Assembly: GCF_003031585.1 (NCBI RefSeq)
Contig: NZ_PWAA01000001.1
Location: 55,133-119,132 of the forward strand
Length of the DNA stretch: 64,000 bases
From: Thalassobius sp. I31.1
GTDB taxonomy: Bacteria; Pseudomonadota; Alphaproteobacteria; Rhodobacterales; Rhodobacteraceae
Reading direction: 5' to 3'
In this document: positions 35,343 through 45,237 of the stretch, in pieces
How the letters are laid out: every line of letters starts with the position of its first letter
How positions within the stretch are numbered: position 1 is the first letter of the stretch
The notes under the pieces: generated by a model
Databases searched by the model: none
The model's input: the letters and a program-made list of their open reading frames with translations, nothing else
Told to the model about the DNA's origin: nothing
Made by a program: the position numbers and the translations under genes

Positions 35343-36146
35343 CTATTTTTTTTGAAACGGCAGCCACAGGCTCCACCCCAGTTTTTCCGGACGTTCATCC
35401 CGCCACCACAAGCCAATTTCCATGTCGTCATGACCAGCTTCGGGCTGGGCGATATAAGTGCCAAACATCCGATCCCAGATCGACAGGGCAAAGCCATAGT
35501 TGCTGTCATGTTCATGGCGATGCACTGAATGGTGGACGCGGTGCATGTCCGGCGTCACCAGGATCAGGCGTACAATACGGTCAACCGACTGCGGCAAACG
35601 CATATTGGCGTGGTTAAACATCGCGGTCCCGTTCAGCATGACCTCAAAGATCACAACGGCGATCGCAGCAGGGCCAAGCGCATAAACCACCCCGATTTTG
35701 ATCAGCATAGATAGCGCAATTTCAACGGGGTGAAACCGAATTGCGGTGGTGACATCCATGTCACGATCTGCGTGATGGACCCCGTGCAGGCGCCAGAGAA
35801 GCGGGACTTTGTGGGTCACCAGATGTTGAAACCAAATAGCGAAATCCAGCACAAGGACCGCAATTACAACTCCGGCCCAGAATGGCAGTGTAACCGTATT
35901 CAACAGCCCCCAGCCCTGCGTCTGGGCATCCGCCGCCGCACCCACTGCAAGCAGCGGCAAGGCCAGTGCCATCAGTCGCAATGTCAACGTATTCAACAGC
36001 GTCATTGACCAGGCCGTGAACCAACGGTTCCGGCGCGGTAATGCGCGGGGGCGACGGGGGATCCAGGCCTCAATGCTGGCAAAAAGCGCAAAGAGGCCCA
36101 GAAAAATGCTTAAGCGGATCAGGGCTTCATGTTCCATAAACCCCAT
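35343..36146 (-). CDS. Sterol desaturase/fatty acid hydroxylase family protein
   Basis: An integral membrane di-iron enzyme (267 residues from this start). The histidine boxes HLVTH, HGVHH and HRVHHSVHRHEHDSNYG are conserved and lie between hydrophobic helices. Family members hydroxylate or desaturate lipid chains or carotenoids. The start is uncertain: the frame is open to 36194, which would overlap the upstream gene by 26 bases. ATG codons at 36146 or 36137 give a family-like N-terminus. The substrate cannot be inferred. Confidence 0.85.
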   Translation of the reverse strand: MGFMEHEALIRLSIFLGLFALFASIEAWIPRRPRALPRRNRWFTAWSMTLLNTLTLRLMALALPLLAVGAAADAQTQGWGLLNTVTLPFWAGVVIAVLVLDFAIWFQHLVTHKVPLLWRLHGVHHADRDMDVTTAIRFHPVEIALSMLIKIGVVYALGPAAIAVVIFEVMLNGTAMFNHANMRLPQSVDRIVRLILVTPDMHRVHHSVHRHEHDSNYGFALSIWDRMFGTYIAQPEAGHDDMEIGLWWRDERPEKLGWSLWLPFQKK

Positions 36147-36168
36147 ATGATCACAGGCGCCGAACCGG

Positions 36169-36477
36169 TCAATAGCCCTTCGCGTATGCTTCATGCATTT
36201 GCGGCAGGTGCGACATCACGACTGTGTCAGGCGCGATCATTGCCCCCAGTTCCGCGTTTTCCGGGGCGCTCATAAAGGCTTCGCCGGCGGCTTTTGCATT
36301 GGCTTCATTGTCCCAATAAACGAGGTCTTCCCAATGATCCCCATCTTTCACAAGCGTACGATACATAAAGCCGGGCTGTTGTTTTGCCCAGGTGCTTGTC
36401 GCTTCTGCGGCTTTCAGGAAGGCAGCCTGATTGGTACCCGGAATAGTTTTGAAACGAACACGTTCAAGAACAGACAT
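36169..36477 (-). CDS. Antibiotic biosynthesis monooxygenase (ABM)-fold protein
   Basis: A 102-residue protein with the dimeric ferredoxin-like ABM fold. It begins MSVLERVRFKTIPGTNQAAFLKAAEA, then has QQPGFMYRTLVKDGDHWEDLVYWDNEANAKAAGEAF, which is typical of the family. Such proteins can oxidise small aromatic compounds, or bind heme, and many have no known substrate. An AGGAG stands seven bases before the ATG. It lies beside the hydroxylase gene, same strand. Confidence 0.75.
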   Translation of the reverse strand: MSVLERVRFKTIPGTNQAAFLKAAEATSTWAKQQPGFMYRTLVKDGDHWEDLVYWDNEANAKAAGEAFMSAPENAELGAMIAPDTVVMSHLPQMHEAYAKGY

Positions 36478-36549
36478 GTTTTGATCTCCTGTTGTCTGGT
36501 TGCCCGCAGGATATAAAACACCCCTGCTGACAGCCTTCTGTCAGGAGGA

Positions 36550-37419
36550 TCAGGCGTCAGCGCGAATAATGGACCCGGCACCGTGATCGGTGAACAATTC
36601 CAGCAGACAGGCATTTGGCGCGCGCCCATCCAGGATCACCGCAGCCCGAACCCCACCCTTGATCGCATCCAGACAGGTCTCAGTCTTGGGAATCATGCCA
36701 CCGGCAATCACACCATCCGCGGTCATCTGTCGGATGTGTTCGACGGTCAGTTCGGTCACCACTTCGCCAGACGCGTCACGCACGCCATCCACATCCGTCA
36801 ACAGCAGCAGGCGATCCGCTTGCAATGCGGCAGCAATCGCACCCGCGGCAGTGTCGCCATTGATGTTCATCGTTTCGCCATTGCGACCCACACCAAGCGG
36901 AGCAATCACCGGAATCGTATCAGCGTCAAACAGGGTTTGCAGCACGCCTGTGTCCACCTCGGCCGGTGTACCAACAAGGCCCAGCGCCGGGTCAGTCACA
37001 TCACAGGTGATCATATTTGCATCTTTGCCAGACAGGCCAACCGCGCGGCCCCCTTCGGCATTAATCGCCTGCGTGATCTTCTTGTTCACGCGACCAGAAA
37101 GAACCATTTCAACCACTTCTATCGTGGCTTCATCCGTGACGCGTTTGCCGTTCACGAATTCAGATTTAATATCCAGTTTGCCCAGCATTTCGTTGATCAT
37201 CGGCCCACCGCCATGCACGATCACCGGGTTCAGGCCCACTTGCTGCATCAACACCACATCGCGCGCAAAGGTCGCGATTGCTTCGTCGTCGCCCATCGCG
37301 TGACCACCCATTTTGATCACAACAATCGCCCCATCATAGCGTTGCAGGTACGGCAGGGCCTGGGACAATGTGCGTGCGGTGGCGATCCAGTCTCGGTTCA
37401 TGGCGTCTTGTTTCTTCAT
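36550..37419 (-). CDS. argB: Acetylglutamate kinase
   Basis: A 289-residue enzyme of arginine synthesis that phosphorylates N-acetyl-L-glutamate. Family motifs include [12 protein letters not shown] at residues 32-43, [16 protein letters not shown], and [21 protein letters not shown] in the ATP-binding part. The C-terminus [27 protein letters not shown] is highly conserved and carries the arginine-sensitive elements. An AGGT precedes the ATG. It stands after engB in the same direction, an order usual in Rhodobacterales. Confidence 0.96.
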   Translation of the reverse strand: MKKQDAMNRDWIATARTLSQALPYLQRYDGAIVVIKMGGHAMGDDEAIATFARDVVLMQQVGLNPVIVHGGGPMINEMLGKLDIKSEFVNGKRVTDEATIEVVEMVLSGRVNKKITQAINAEGGRAVGLSGKDANMITCDVTDPALGLVGTPAEVDTGVLQTLFDADTIPVIAPLGVGRNGETMNINGDTAAGAIAAALQADRLLLLTDVDGVRDASGEVVTELTVEHIRQMTADGVIAGGMIPKTETCLDAIKGGVRAAVILDGRAPNACLLELFTDHGAGSIIRADA

Positions 37420-37451
37420 CGGTGTTACCTGGTAAAACGGTGATCTGCGGA

Positions 37452-38105
37452 TCAGATCAATGTCGAAATGATACTGCGCAGGGTTTCAATCCCAAGCCCT
37501 TTTTCAGAACTGGTCATGACAATTTCCGGGTAAGCAGCCGGATGTTTCTGCAATTCTTTGCGGATCTGGTTCAGGGTCTTGTCACGTTCAGACACTTTCA
37601 CCTTATCCGTCTTGGTCATGACAACCTGGAAGGCGACGGCAGAACGATCCAACAGCGACATAATTTCATGGTCGACCTTTTTCACGCCATGGCGTGTGTC
37701 AATCAGCACAAAGGCACGGCGCAGGGTGGCACGACCTGACAGGTAGTTTTTCAACAGGCGCTGCCATTTTTCCACAACCGGCAGGGGCGCATTGGCGAAA
37801 CCATAGCCTGGAAGGTCAACCAGATAGTGGCTGTCTTCACCCGCACAGAAATAGTTAATCTCTTGTGTACGACCCGGAGTGTTTGACGCACGCGCCAGTG
37901 CCTTACGCCCTGTCAGTGCGTTGATCAGGCTGGATTTCCCGACGTTGGAACGCCCGGCAAAGCAAACCTCGATCCGGTCATCTGGCGGCATGCCATCCAT
38001 GGCAACCACACCTTTCAGGAAGGTAGTTTCACGGGCGAACAGCAGGCGGCCCTTTTCGCGGGTGAAATCATCTGGTTCTTCGGCCAGGGGGAACTTCACT
38101 TCCAT
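37452..38105 (-). CDS. engB: Ribosome biogenesis GTPase EngB (YsxC/YihA)
   Basis: A 217-residue GTPase involved in large-subunit assembly. G motifs are visible: G1 [17 protein letters not shown]3 DLPGYGFA, G4 MTKTDKVK, and G5 near MTSSEKGLG. It overlaps the MOSC gene by one base and is followed by argB. The family is nearly universal and usually essential. Confidence 0.96.
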   Translation of the reverse strand: MEVKFPLAEEPDDFTREKGRLLFARETTFLKGVVAMDGMPPDDRIEVCFAGRSNVGKSSLINALTGRKALARASNTPGRTQEINYFCAGEDSHYLVDLPGYGFANAPLPVVEKWQRLLKNYLSGRATLRRAFVLIDTRHGVKKVDHEIMSLLDRSAVAFQVVMTKTDKVKVSERDKTLNQIRKELQKHPAAYPEIVMTSSEKGLGIETLRSIISTLI

Positions 38106-38857
38106 CAGAGCACCTCTACTTTGTCATCAACGGTGATCTCACCGGCTGTTGTCACAACCGCATGCACACCCATTTCCTGGATATTCCAGCCACGTTTCAG
38201 CGCATCCAGGGTATCGGCATCACGTGTGCCCGTATCCGGGTTTGCTTCGGTCATACGGCAACGGGTGATTTCCTTGCGGATATAAAATTCTGCGCTGCCA
38301 ATTCGGATATTCTTGCCAATCCAGCCGCGTTCTTCCCAGGGATCAAGCCCCGCGACCAACATATTACCCCGCCAACGCAGCGGAGAAATCTCCTGCCCCA
38401 GCAGATCACCGATTGCCTGGTTGCTGGCAAGGTTCATCAGAGAAAGCGACACAGTCTGACTGTCGGTCATCGCGTTCTGCGCCTTCACGATCTTTACAGG
38501 CCTGGGCCGGCCGTCCGGCGTGAAATCCTGTAGCCAGTCAATCAGGCGTGCCTGATCGGCCTCATCATCAGGATTCAGCGTAATGCCGGGTTTGGCCGGA
38601 TGTGTCAGCGTCAGGGTCTGACTTGCCTGATCCACGCGACATTCCATCGCCTGCAAAAGCGGCGCAGAAGCTCCGCGCGAAAAATTCGGGCATCGATGCC
38701 AGCCATCAGCCGATACATCCAGCTTTGCCTTTTCATGGGCCACAGCCCAGAGACGATCCAATGGTAAAGCGCGGCCAGGTTCCAGCCGCGCGTTTACAAT
38801 GGCTTCACGCCCATGCGCCTTAATCGGGTGACGCCAGATCTGGGCGAGTGTTCCCAT
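38105..38857 (-). CDS. MOSC-domain protein
   Basis: A 250-residue protein with an N-terminal beta-barrel part (GTLAQIWRHPIKAHGREAI) and a C-terminal MOSC domain of the molybdenum cofactor sulfurase type. The conserved cysteine lies in ITRCRMTEANPDTG. Members (YiiM, YcbX, mARC) bind molybdopterin and reduce N-hydroxylated compounds, or carry sulfur. The ATG at 38857 overlaps the yidC stop by one base (TGATG). The substrate is not clear. Confidence 0.85.
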   Translation of the reverse strand: MGTLAQIWRHPIKAHGREAIVNARLEPGRALPLDRLWAVAHEKAKLDVSADGWHRCPNFSRGASAPLLQAMECRVDQASQTLTLTHPAKPGITLNPDDEADQARLIDWLQDFTPDGRPRPVKIVKAQNAMTDSQTVSLSLMNLASNQAIGDLLGQEISPLRWRGNMLVAGLDPWEERGWIGKNIRIGSAEFYIRKEITRCRMTEANPDTGTRDADTLDALKRGWNIQEMGVHAVVTTAGEITVDDKVEVL

Positions 38858-40668
38858 CAACCGTTCTTTTCGCGCTTCTTAAAGCCGGATCTGATATTGC
38901 CGAAAATATCCGGTTTATGGCCATGGCTGCGCATAATCGCATATTGCTGGATGAACGTGATGGTGTTGTTCGCGATCCAGTACAGCACCAGACCAGAGGC
39001 AAAACCACCCAGCATGAACATGAACACCCATGGCATCCAGGCAAAAATCATTTGCTGGGTCGGGTCGGTGGGCGCCGGGTTCAGCTTTTGCTGCAGCCAC
39101 ATGGAAATACCCAGTGCAATTGGCATCACACCGATGAAGACCAGCGCAAACAGGCTTTCTGGTGTGGGCGCGGCCCAGGGGAAAATGCCAAAGAGGTTGA
39201 AGATCGAGCTTGGATCAGGCGCAGACAGGTCGCGGATCCAACCGATCCAGGCAGCGTGACGCAGTTCCAGTGTTACAAAGATCACTTTGTAAAGAGAGAA
39301 GAAGATCGGGATCTGCACAAGGATCGGCAGACAGCCCGCAGCCGGGTTAACCTTCTTTTCCTTGTAAAGTTTCATCATCTCCTGCTGCATCTTCTGACGA
39401 TCATCGCCACAGCGTTCTTTCAGTTTTTCCATCTCAGGCTGGATTTCTTTCATCCGTGCCATAGAAACATAAGATTTATAAGCCAGTGGCAGCACGATCG
39501 CCTTGATCACAATGGTCAGTGCGATGATCGCCCAGCCCATGTTGCCGATCAGACCATTCAGAGTGTGCAGCAGCCAAAAGATCGGCTTGGTGAAGAACGA
39601 GAACCAGCCCCAGTCAATGCTTTCGAGGAAGTCAGTTACGCCTTCATCCTTCTGATAGTTGCGGATGGTTTCCCATTCTTTCGCACCGGCGAACAGTCGG
39701 GTCTCAATCACAGCCTCAGAGCCGGCAGCAACGGAAACAGTCGGCAACAGGGTTTCAGCGATATAGATTTCACGACCGTCGATGTAGCGTTCTTTCGCGG
39801 CGAAAGACTGCCCCTCCCCCGGGATCAACGTGGTCATCCAGTAGTGATCGGTGAAGCCAATCCAGCCATCATTTTCAACCTGTGTCACTTCCGCACGAGA
39901 ACCCTCTGCGGCAACGTGATCAAGGCCGGTAATGTCGTCATAATCTGTTTCAGTCAGAATGCCGTCTGCGTTACGGATCGCACCTTCGTGCAGGATGAAG
40001 AAACCTTTCAGATTCTGCGGCTCACCATGACGTGCAATCAAACCATAGGGTGCGAGTGTCGCCGCAGCTTCACCATTGTTGGTGACAGACTGGCGAATGG
40101 TGAACATATAGTCTTCATCAACAGAAATCGTGCGGCGGAAAACCTGCCCAACACCATTGTCCCAGATCAGGGTAACCGGAGTTTCAGGTGTAAGGACATC
40201 TCCGTTTTCCAATCCCCAGACAGTGGCCGGCCCCGGCACATTTTCTGGTGCAAGCGAACCGCCCTGCAGCGGACGCCAGCCGTGCTGTGCGTAGTAAGGC
40301 GCGTCGCTTCCGTCAGGAGAAAGCAGTGTGACCACTTCGGACTCTTCAGCCTGGGTTTCACGATAATCGTTCAGGCGCAAATCATCGATACGACCGCCGC
40401 GCAGGGAAAGGGAACCGGAAACCCGGGCTGTCTGAATGTCAATCCGCGGTGCTTCTTCCACCGGTTCAGCTGCAACCTCAGCAGCTGGTGCCACTTGGCC
40501 ACTTTCTGCAGCCACAGTACCTGTACCCGTCAGATCAACCGTCTCGGTCACCTCAACAGCGTTCGGATCGGTTACAACTGGCTCAGCCGGGAAGAAATAG
40601 CTCCAAGACAGCATGACAATCGCACTTAGCGCGATTGCGAGTATGAGGTTCTTGTTCTGGTCTTCCAT
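38857..40668 (-). CDS. yidC: Membrane protein insertase YidC
   Basis: A 603-residue inner-membrane insertase. It begins MEDQNKNLILAIALSAIVML (first helix), has a large periplasmic domain, and ends with the conserved YidC/Oxa1 core. Core motifs include KPIFWLLHTLNGLIGNMGWAI, LPLAYKSYVSMARMKEIQPEM and AGCLPILVQIPIFFSLYKVI. The ATG at 40668 is chosen over an upstream codon at 40719 because the start matches the family. It is followed by the MOSC gene with a one-base overlap. Confidence 0.97.
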   Translation of the reverse strand: MEDQNKNLILAIALSAIVMLSWSYFFPAEPVVTDPNAVEVTETVDLTGTGTVAAESGQVAPAAEVAAEPVEEAPRIDIQTARVSGSLSLRGGRIDDLRLNDYRETQAEESEVVTLLSPDGSDAPYYAQHGWRPLQGGSLAPENVPGPATVWGLENGDVLTPETPVTLIWDNGVGQVFRRTISVDEDYMFTIRQSVTNNGEAAATLAPYGLIARHGEPQNLKGFFILHEGAIRNADGILTETDYDDITGLDHVAAEGSRAEVTQVENDGWIGFTDHYWMTTLIPGEGQSFAAKERYIDGREIYIAETLLPTVSVAAGSEAVIETRLFAGAKEWETIRNYQKDEGVTDFLESIDWGWFSFFTKPIFWLLHTLNGLIGNMGWAIIALTIVIKAIVLPLAYKSYVSMARMKEIQPEMEKLKERCGDDRQKMQQEMMKLYKEKKVNPAAGCLPILVQIPIFFSLYKVIFVTLELRHAAWIGWIRDLSAPDPSSIFNLFGIFPWAAPTPESLFALVFIGVMPIALGISMWLQQKLNPAPTDPTQQMIFAWMPWVFMFMLGGFASGLVLYWIANNTITFIQQYAIMRSHGHKPDIFGNIRSGFKKREKNG

Positions 40669-40802
40669 GCGATCCCGCCCGTATTCCCTGTTAAAACTCA
40701 ACACGGGTTGAACAAGCACGGGGGCAAAAGGTCAAGGGCTTTCAGTGTTAAAGCCCGTGGCAGAAGCAATTTTCAGCGGGAAAAGAGCCGCAGGCTTCCG
40801 GA

Positions 40803-42350
40803 TTACCCAATGCCGCGCCCGATCCGCAAGGCTGCATCCATTTCCGCTTCATGCGCATCAACCCAGGCCGGAAGATCCTCTAGGGGCATTGGACGTGCCA
40901 CACCAAACCCCTGAACATGGCCACACCCAAGCTGCGCCAGCATGGCATGTTCACCCGGGGTTTCCACCCCTTCTGCCAGAGTTTCCAGCTGCAATTGTTC
41001 TGCCATCGTCAAAATTGCTGATATCATGCGCTGTTGCTGCTGATCTGTATCCACTTTGGTTACAAAAGACCGATCTACTTTCAGGCGCCCGATTGCAAAG
41101 CGGCGGATGCTGGAAATTGAAGCATGCCCAGTCCCGAAATCATCCAGATCGATATAGCACCCGAGTTCTGAAAGCCCGCGAATGTTTCTGGAGATAATAT
41201 CATTTTCATGGTCAGCGATCACATTCTCCAGAATCTCGATCCCCAGACGTTGCGGGTCCAGATCAAATCGATCAAGTTCCCAGCGTATTCGATCAACAAG
41301 ACGGGGATCGCGTAACTCTTTGTCCGAAAAGTTTACCCCCATAACCGGGATAAAGGTTCCGGATTTCTCAAGAGATTTCAATGCAGTCAAAGCGTGAAAC
41401 AAGATGACCTCACCAAGGCGTGTCGATAATCCGGTGGCTTCAACAATCGGCAGAAAATCAGACGGGGGGATAAGCCCCTGTTCAGGGTGTATCCAACGCG
41501 CCAGTGCTTCAACCCCGGTTATCTTACCGGTATTTGTCGAGACTTGCGGTTGATACCACGGACGGATTTCACCATTTGAAAGTGCATGTTCCAGCTGTCT
41601 GCGCAGTTCCGGGTCTGGAAGGCTTTCGGTCTGCATATCAGCTGCATAAGCGCGGATAGACCCTGCGCCTTGTTGCTGCGCATAAGCCAGGGCCACACCA
41701 GCGGCCTCCATCATCGCTTCTGCGGAAGGCGCCGGACTGCGTGACTGCAGGCAAAAGGCACTACAGGCGGTCAGATGGATCGTCGCGCCGTTCAGAAAAA
41801 ATGGCTCTTCAACCGCTTCATGCAGACGCGCCGACAATTGTATCATAGATTCAAGATCAATCCGCCGCACAGGTGACAGTCCCAGCAAGAACCCACCATT
41901 CCCACGCCGCGCAAGAACGTCGGTTCCCCGCAAAACAGATTGCATCCGCGCCGAAACCTGGCGCAGGGCGTCATTCGCAACCTCTTCCCCGAAACGGGAA
42001 CGCAGCCCGCCGAAATCGTCCAATTCCAGAACCAGACAGGCTGTTGAACGCCCGCCTTCGGGCGCTTTCAAAATCCAATCGTTCAGGGCCTGCAGAAAGC
42101 CCCCCTTCAGGACAAGCCCCGTTGTTCTGTCACGCGCGACTTCAGCAAATCCCGGCGCACCGTTCAGAAACAACAGATACACAACCGGCACCAGTATTGT
42201 GCTGACGATCAAACCCGTTTCACCCAAAATTTCATGGATGATCAGCAGAGCAACAGGCAGCAAAACAAAACACAGCTTTACATGCCGGTGAAAACTGCGG
42301 TTCACCGCAAACCTGATCCTGTGGAAAATACCGCTGTCGTTCACTCGCAT
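40803..42350 (-). CDS. Membrane GGDEF/EAL protein with degenerate GGDEF, probable c-di-GMP phosphodiesterase
   Basis: A 515-residue protein with two hydrophobic helices (about residues 25-38 and 48-62), a GGDEF domain (about 75-235) and an EAL domain (about 245-505). The GGDEF site reads GNGGF at residues 150-154, so cyclase activity is unlikely. The EAL domain keeps its catalytic set: EAL 281-283, N340, E372, DLDDFGTG 401-408, K424 and E460. It should therefore hydrolyse c-di-GMP. The start at 42350 has a G-rich ribosome site; a TTG at 42395 is less likely. It may influence motility or biofilm formation. Confidence 0.9.
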   Translation of the reverse strand: MRVNDSGIFHRIRFAVNRSFHRHVKLCFVLLPVALLIIHEILGETGLIVSTILVPVVYLLFLNGAPGFAEVARDRTTGLVLKGGFLQALNDWILKAPEGGRSTACLVLELDDFGGLRSRFGEEVANDALRQVSARMQSVLRGTDVLARRGNGGFLLGLSPVRRIDLESMIQLSARLHEAVEEPFFLNGATIHLTACSAFCLQSRSPAPSAEAMMEAAGVALAYAQQQGAGSIRAYAADMQTESLPDPELRRQLEHALSNGEIRPWYQPQVSTNTGKITGVEALARWIHPEQGLIPPSDFLPIVEATGLSTRLGEVILFHALTALKSLEKSGTFIPVMGVNFSDKELRDPRLVDRIRWELDRFDLDPQRLGIEILENVIADHENDIISRNIRGLSELGCYIDLDDFGTGHASISSIRRFAIGRLKVDRSFVTKVDTDQQQQRMISAILTMAEQLQLETLAEGVETPGEHAMLAQLGCGHVQGFGVARPMPLEDLPAWVDAHEAEMDAALRIGRGIG

Positions 42351-42423
42351 TGATCCGCCCCGTATCCTTACCGGAAACGTCCGGCCCGCAGGCAAACCTT
42401 AGTTCAGACGGTTCAGCGATCAG

Positions 42424-43308
42424 TTAACGCAGTACCGGAATTTGCGTCGCATTTTCATCAACTTCTTCAGACCCATCTTTCGCACTGCTGCGCATGAGGC
42501 CTTTGAAATCAAACAATCCCGGATCAAGAAGGTGCGATGGTCGGGTATTCATAAGTGAACGAAACATCACCTGACGACGGCCGGGACTGTTTTTTTCCCA
42601 CCCATCCAGGATTTGCTTAACCTGCTGGCGCTGCAATCCGTCCTGTGACCCACAAAGATCGCAGGGAATCACAGGGTAATTCATTGCAGCAGAAAACTTT
42701 TCGCAATCGGCCTCTGCCACATGGGCCAGCGGACGATACACAAACAGATCGCCTTCCTCATTGACCAGCTTGGGCGGCATGGTCGCCAGGCGTCCACCGT
42801 GAAACAGGTTCATAAAGAAGGTTTCCAGGATATCATCCCGGTGATGGCCAAGAACCACCGCAGAACAGCCCTCTTCCCGGGCGATGCGATAGAGGTTTCC
42901 ACGCCGCAGGCGAGAACACAGCGCACAATAGGTCCGGCCAGCAGGCACCTTATCCTTCACAATCGAATACGTATCTTCATATTCGATGCGATGCGGCACC
43001 TGCATTTTTTCAAGAAATTCAGGCAGAACTGTCGCAGGAAAACCAGGCTGACCCTGATCCAGATTACAGGCCAGAAGTTCCACAGGCAGAAGCCCGCGCC
43101 ATTTCAGTTCATGCAGCACAGCCAGCATTGTGTAGCTGTCTTTGCCGCCAGACAGGCAGACAAGCCAGCGCGAGCCTGGCTCAATCATCCCGTATTGTTC
43201 AATCGCCTCACGGGTCGCGCGTACAATGCGCTTGCGCAATTTCTTGAACTCAGTGGTTGAGGGCGCGCCGTAAAACAGCGGATGGATATCGTCAGCTTCT
43301 TCATACAT
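42424..43308 (-). CDS. ttcA: tRNA 2-thiocytidine(32) synthetase TtcA
   Basis: A 294-residue Fe-S dependent enzyme that thiolates cytidine 32 of certain tRNAs, including tRNA-Arg(ICG), which is also encoded in the window at 48162. The PP-loop ATP site is [14 protein letters not shown]. Two CxxC motifs appear, [10 protein letters not shown] (near residue 130) and CDLCGSQ (near residue 218), which hold the cluster. An acidic C-terminal tail is a normal variation. It follows yidD on the same strand. Confidence 0.94.
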   Translation of the reverse strand: MYEEADDIHPLFYGAPSTTEFKKLRKRIVRATREAIEQYGMIEPGSRWLVCLSGGKDSYTMLAVLHELKWRGLLPVELLACNLDQGQPGFPATVLPEFLEKMQVPHRIEYEDTYSIVKDKVPAGRTYCALCSRLRRGNLYRIAREEGCSAVVLGHHRDDILETFFMNLFHGGRLATMPPKLVNEEGDLFVYRPLAHVAEADCEKFSAAMNYPVIPCDLCGSQDGLQRQQVKQILDGWEKNSPGRRQVMFRSLMNTRPSHLLDPGLFDFKGLMRSSAKDGSEEVDENATQIPVLR

Positions 43309-43348
43309 GGTGGCGGCTTTAAGCTATGCACGCCACAGCATCAATATA

Positions 43349-43597
43349 CTATGAGGTGCTATCTTCACTGCATTTGCAATCTGGCACGGGATCATATCCC
43401 TCGCCGCCCCAGGGGTTACAGCGGCACAGGCGATGGGCGGTCAGATAGCTTCCTTTGACCGCGCCATGTTTTTCCAGCGCTTCCATGGCGTAGGCAGAAC
43501 ATGTGGGCTGAAAGCGGCAACCATGCCCCACCCATGGCGACAGCAACAGGCGATACGCCCGGATCGGCAGTGAAATAATGAACGCCAGTGGGTTCAC
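43349..43597 (-). CDS. yidD: Membrane protein insertion efficiency factor YidD
   Basis: An 82-residue protein with the family core [46 protein letters not shown]. It assists YidC-dependent insertion. The start is GTG at 43597, overlapping the rnpA stop by 4 bases (GTGA). It stands in the conserved rpmH-rnpA-yidD order. Confidence 0.95.
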   Translation of the reverse strand: MNPLAFIISLPIRAYRLLLSPWVGHGCRFQPTCSAYAMEALEKHGAVKGSYLTAHRLCRCNPWGGEGYDPVPDCKCSEDSTS

Positions 43598-44043
43598 TTC
43601 CCGGCCCCTTCCGGATTGCTTTCCTGTGGCCTGGGCTTGCGCTTTTCATGCACTTTCTTCAAAGCGCGGCGCAGATCTGCACGAAGTTCAGCAAAGTCAC
43701 GTTCCGCTGTAACTTTCGCCCGGCCAATCAGCACATAATCACAACCGTTGTGGCCCAGCGCAGGCAATTCCATCCGCGCAATTTCGCGCAAACGCCGTTT
43801 CGCACGATTGCGCGCCACAGCGTTGCCCACCTTTTTTGAACAGGTGTAGCCGATACGCATACCTTCAGCTTCGCCAGGCTGGCGATGACGCATCTGCAGG
43901 ATAAAAGCAGGTGCAACCGTTCGTTTTGCACGCGCGGCTTTCATAAAGTCGCGACGTTTTTGCAGGACCGTCAGACAAGCAGAAACCGCCGCAGGTGTTT
44001 CCACCCCGGCGGTTACAGCTTTATCAGCATCGGGCCCGGTCAT
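43594..44043 (-). CDS. rnpA: Ribonuclease P protein component
   Basis: A 149-residue basic protein, the protein subunit of RNase P. The signature RNR motif is [18 protein letters not shown]. An N-terminal extension of about 30 residues precedes the conserved LQKRRDF. The ATG at 44043 is preferred over a GTG at 44058 because AGGG is present upstream. It lies 23 bases after rpmH and overlaps yidD. Confidence 0.95.
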   Translation of the reverse strand: MTGPDADKAVTAGVETPAAVSACLTVLQKRRDFMKAARAKRTVAPAFILQMRHRQPGEAEGMRIGYTCSKKVGNAVARNRAKRRLREIARMELPALGHNGCDYVLIGRAKVTAERDFAELRADLRRALKKVHEKRKPRPQESNPEGAGK

Positions 44044-44066
44044 ATCAGAACCCTGCACTGAAAACC

Positions 44067-44201
44067 TTAAGCTGTCAGCTCTTTGCGGCCGCGTGCGCGA
44101 CGTGCATTGATGATCTTACGACCAGCTTTGGTTGCCATGCGTGCGCGGAAACCGTGACGGCGCTTGCGCACGAGATTGGAAGGTTGATAAGTGCGTTTCA
44201 T
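44067..44201 (-). CDS. rpmH: Large ribosomal subunit protein bL34
   Basis: A 44-residue basic protein starting [18 protein letters not shown] and ending GRKELTA, almost identical to family members. The ATG at 44201 has GGAG seven bases before it; the reading frame continues further upstream but that part is not coding. First gene of rpmH-rnpA-yidD-ttcA. Confidence 0.98.
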   Translation of the reverse strand: MKRTYQPSNLVRKRRHGFRARMATKAGRKIINARRARGRKELTA

Positions 44202-44511
44202 TCCGCGTCTCCATCGTAATGGCCGGCGATATCCAAAATAGATTCGAAAGCCCTGTATCTCTGAAGTCCGGTCTTTAGGCTGCTTCCGGGGGGAAGTCAA
44301 TTCACGCAACAGGGTTTTCTGGCTGCCACACCATAAAACTTTAAAGTTTTGCAACATTCACAGCGCATGACTTTAAAATATTACAATCTCATACAGATTT
44401 ACAGTGTTTTAACACTCTTTCCTTCACCTCTGATCAACCCCGCGTGAGGTCCCTGTCACTTTGCATCCAAACACCGCATGTTATCCTCAACGCAAATACA
44501 CGGATGATGTC
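44202..44511. other. Divergent intergenic region between rpmH and the TVP38 gene
   Basis: A 310-base, AT-rich stretch with no coding signal. It should hold the rpmH promoter (leftwards) and the promoter of the TVP38 gene (rightwards). An inverted repeat with 6-base arms, AGTGTT-TT-AACACT, lies at about 44403-44416 and could be an operator. Confidence 0.4.
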
Positions 44512-45234
44512 ATGTCAGAGAATACCGCCAAGACCAGCGCAAAGCGCCTGCTGCCGCTGATTGTGATCCTTGCGGTGGCTGTGATCGGTGCCTTTACACT
44601 GCGCGACCACCTGAGCTTTGAAGCCCTGTCTGAAAACCGGGAAGCATTGACAGCCTTTCGGGACACAAACTTTGTACTGGCCGCGCTGATCTTTATTGCT
44701 GTCTATATCGTGATTGTCGCCTTCTCCCTGCCCGGCGCAACCATCGCCACCCTGACCGGGGGTTTCCTGTTTGGTGTCTTTCCCGGCGCTCTCTTTAACA
44801 TCACCGCGGCCACAATCGGGGCGATGATCATTTTCCTGGCTGCAAAATGGGGGCTTGGCGAAAAACTGGCGGCAAAGATGGACGGATCAGACGGGGCTGT
44901 GAAGCGCATCAAAGACGGGATTGATGAAAACCAGTGGTCCATGTTGTTCCTGATCCGCCTGGTGCCCGCCGTGCCGTTCTTTGTTGCAAACCTGATCCCG
45001 GCGCTTGTGGGGGTTTCCCTGTGGCGCTTTGCCGTTTCAACTTTCCTTGGCATTATTCCAGGCGGTGTAGTCTATACTTCTGTTGGCGCAGGCCTGGGGG
45101 AAGTCTTTGACCGTGGTGAGACCCCAAATCTGGGAATCATCTTTGAACCCCATATCCTGCTACCGATCCTTGGCCTTTGTGCCCTTGCTGCCCTACCCGT
45201 TCTGCTGAAAACCCTGTCTAAGAAGAAAGCCTGA
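44512..45234 (+). CDS. TVP38/TMEM64 family membrane protein
   Basis: A 240-residue DedA-like (SNARE-associated Golgi/VTT fold) membrane protein. Four to six hydrophobic segments are visible. Family motifs are AFSLPGATIATLTGGFLFGVFPGALFN and FLIRLVPAVPFFVANLIPALVGVSLWRF. Such proteins are thought to move or scramble lipids or support membrane homeostasis. The ATG at 44512 has GGAT upstream. It is 3 bases before the flavin oxidoreductase gene, so the two are probably co-transcribed. This pair is common in bacteria. Confidence 0.88.
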   Translation: MSENTAKTSAKRLLPLIVILAVAVIGAFTLRDHLSFEALSENREALTAFRDTNFVLAALIFIAVYIVIVAFSLPGATIATLTGGFLFGVFPGALFNITAATIGAMIIFLAAKWGLGEKLAAKMDGSDGAVKRIKDGIDENQWSMLFLIRLVPAVPFFVANLIPALVGVSLWRFAVSTFLGIIPGGVVYTSVGAGLGEVFDRGETPNLGIIFEPHILLPILGLCALAALPVLLKTLSKKKA

Positions 45235-45237
45235 TCC

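Noticed and set aside
36583..37443. 286-codon open frame antisense to argB
   Set aside because: Mirror of a conserved gene; no ribosome site or recognisable motif.
38848..40629. 593-codon open frame antisense to yidC
   Set aside because: It lies wholly opposite a clear yidC gene; the product is His/Arg/Phe-rich low-complexity shadow sequence without domain signatures.
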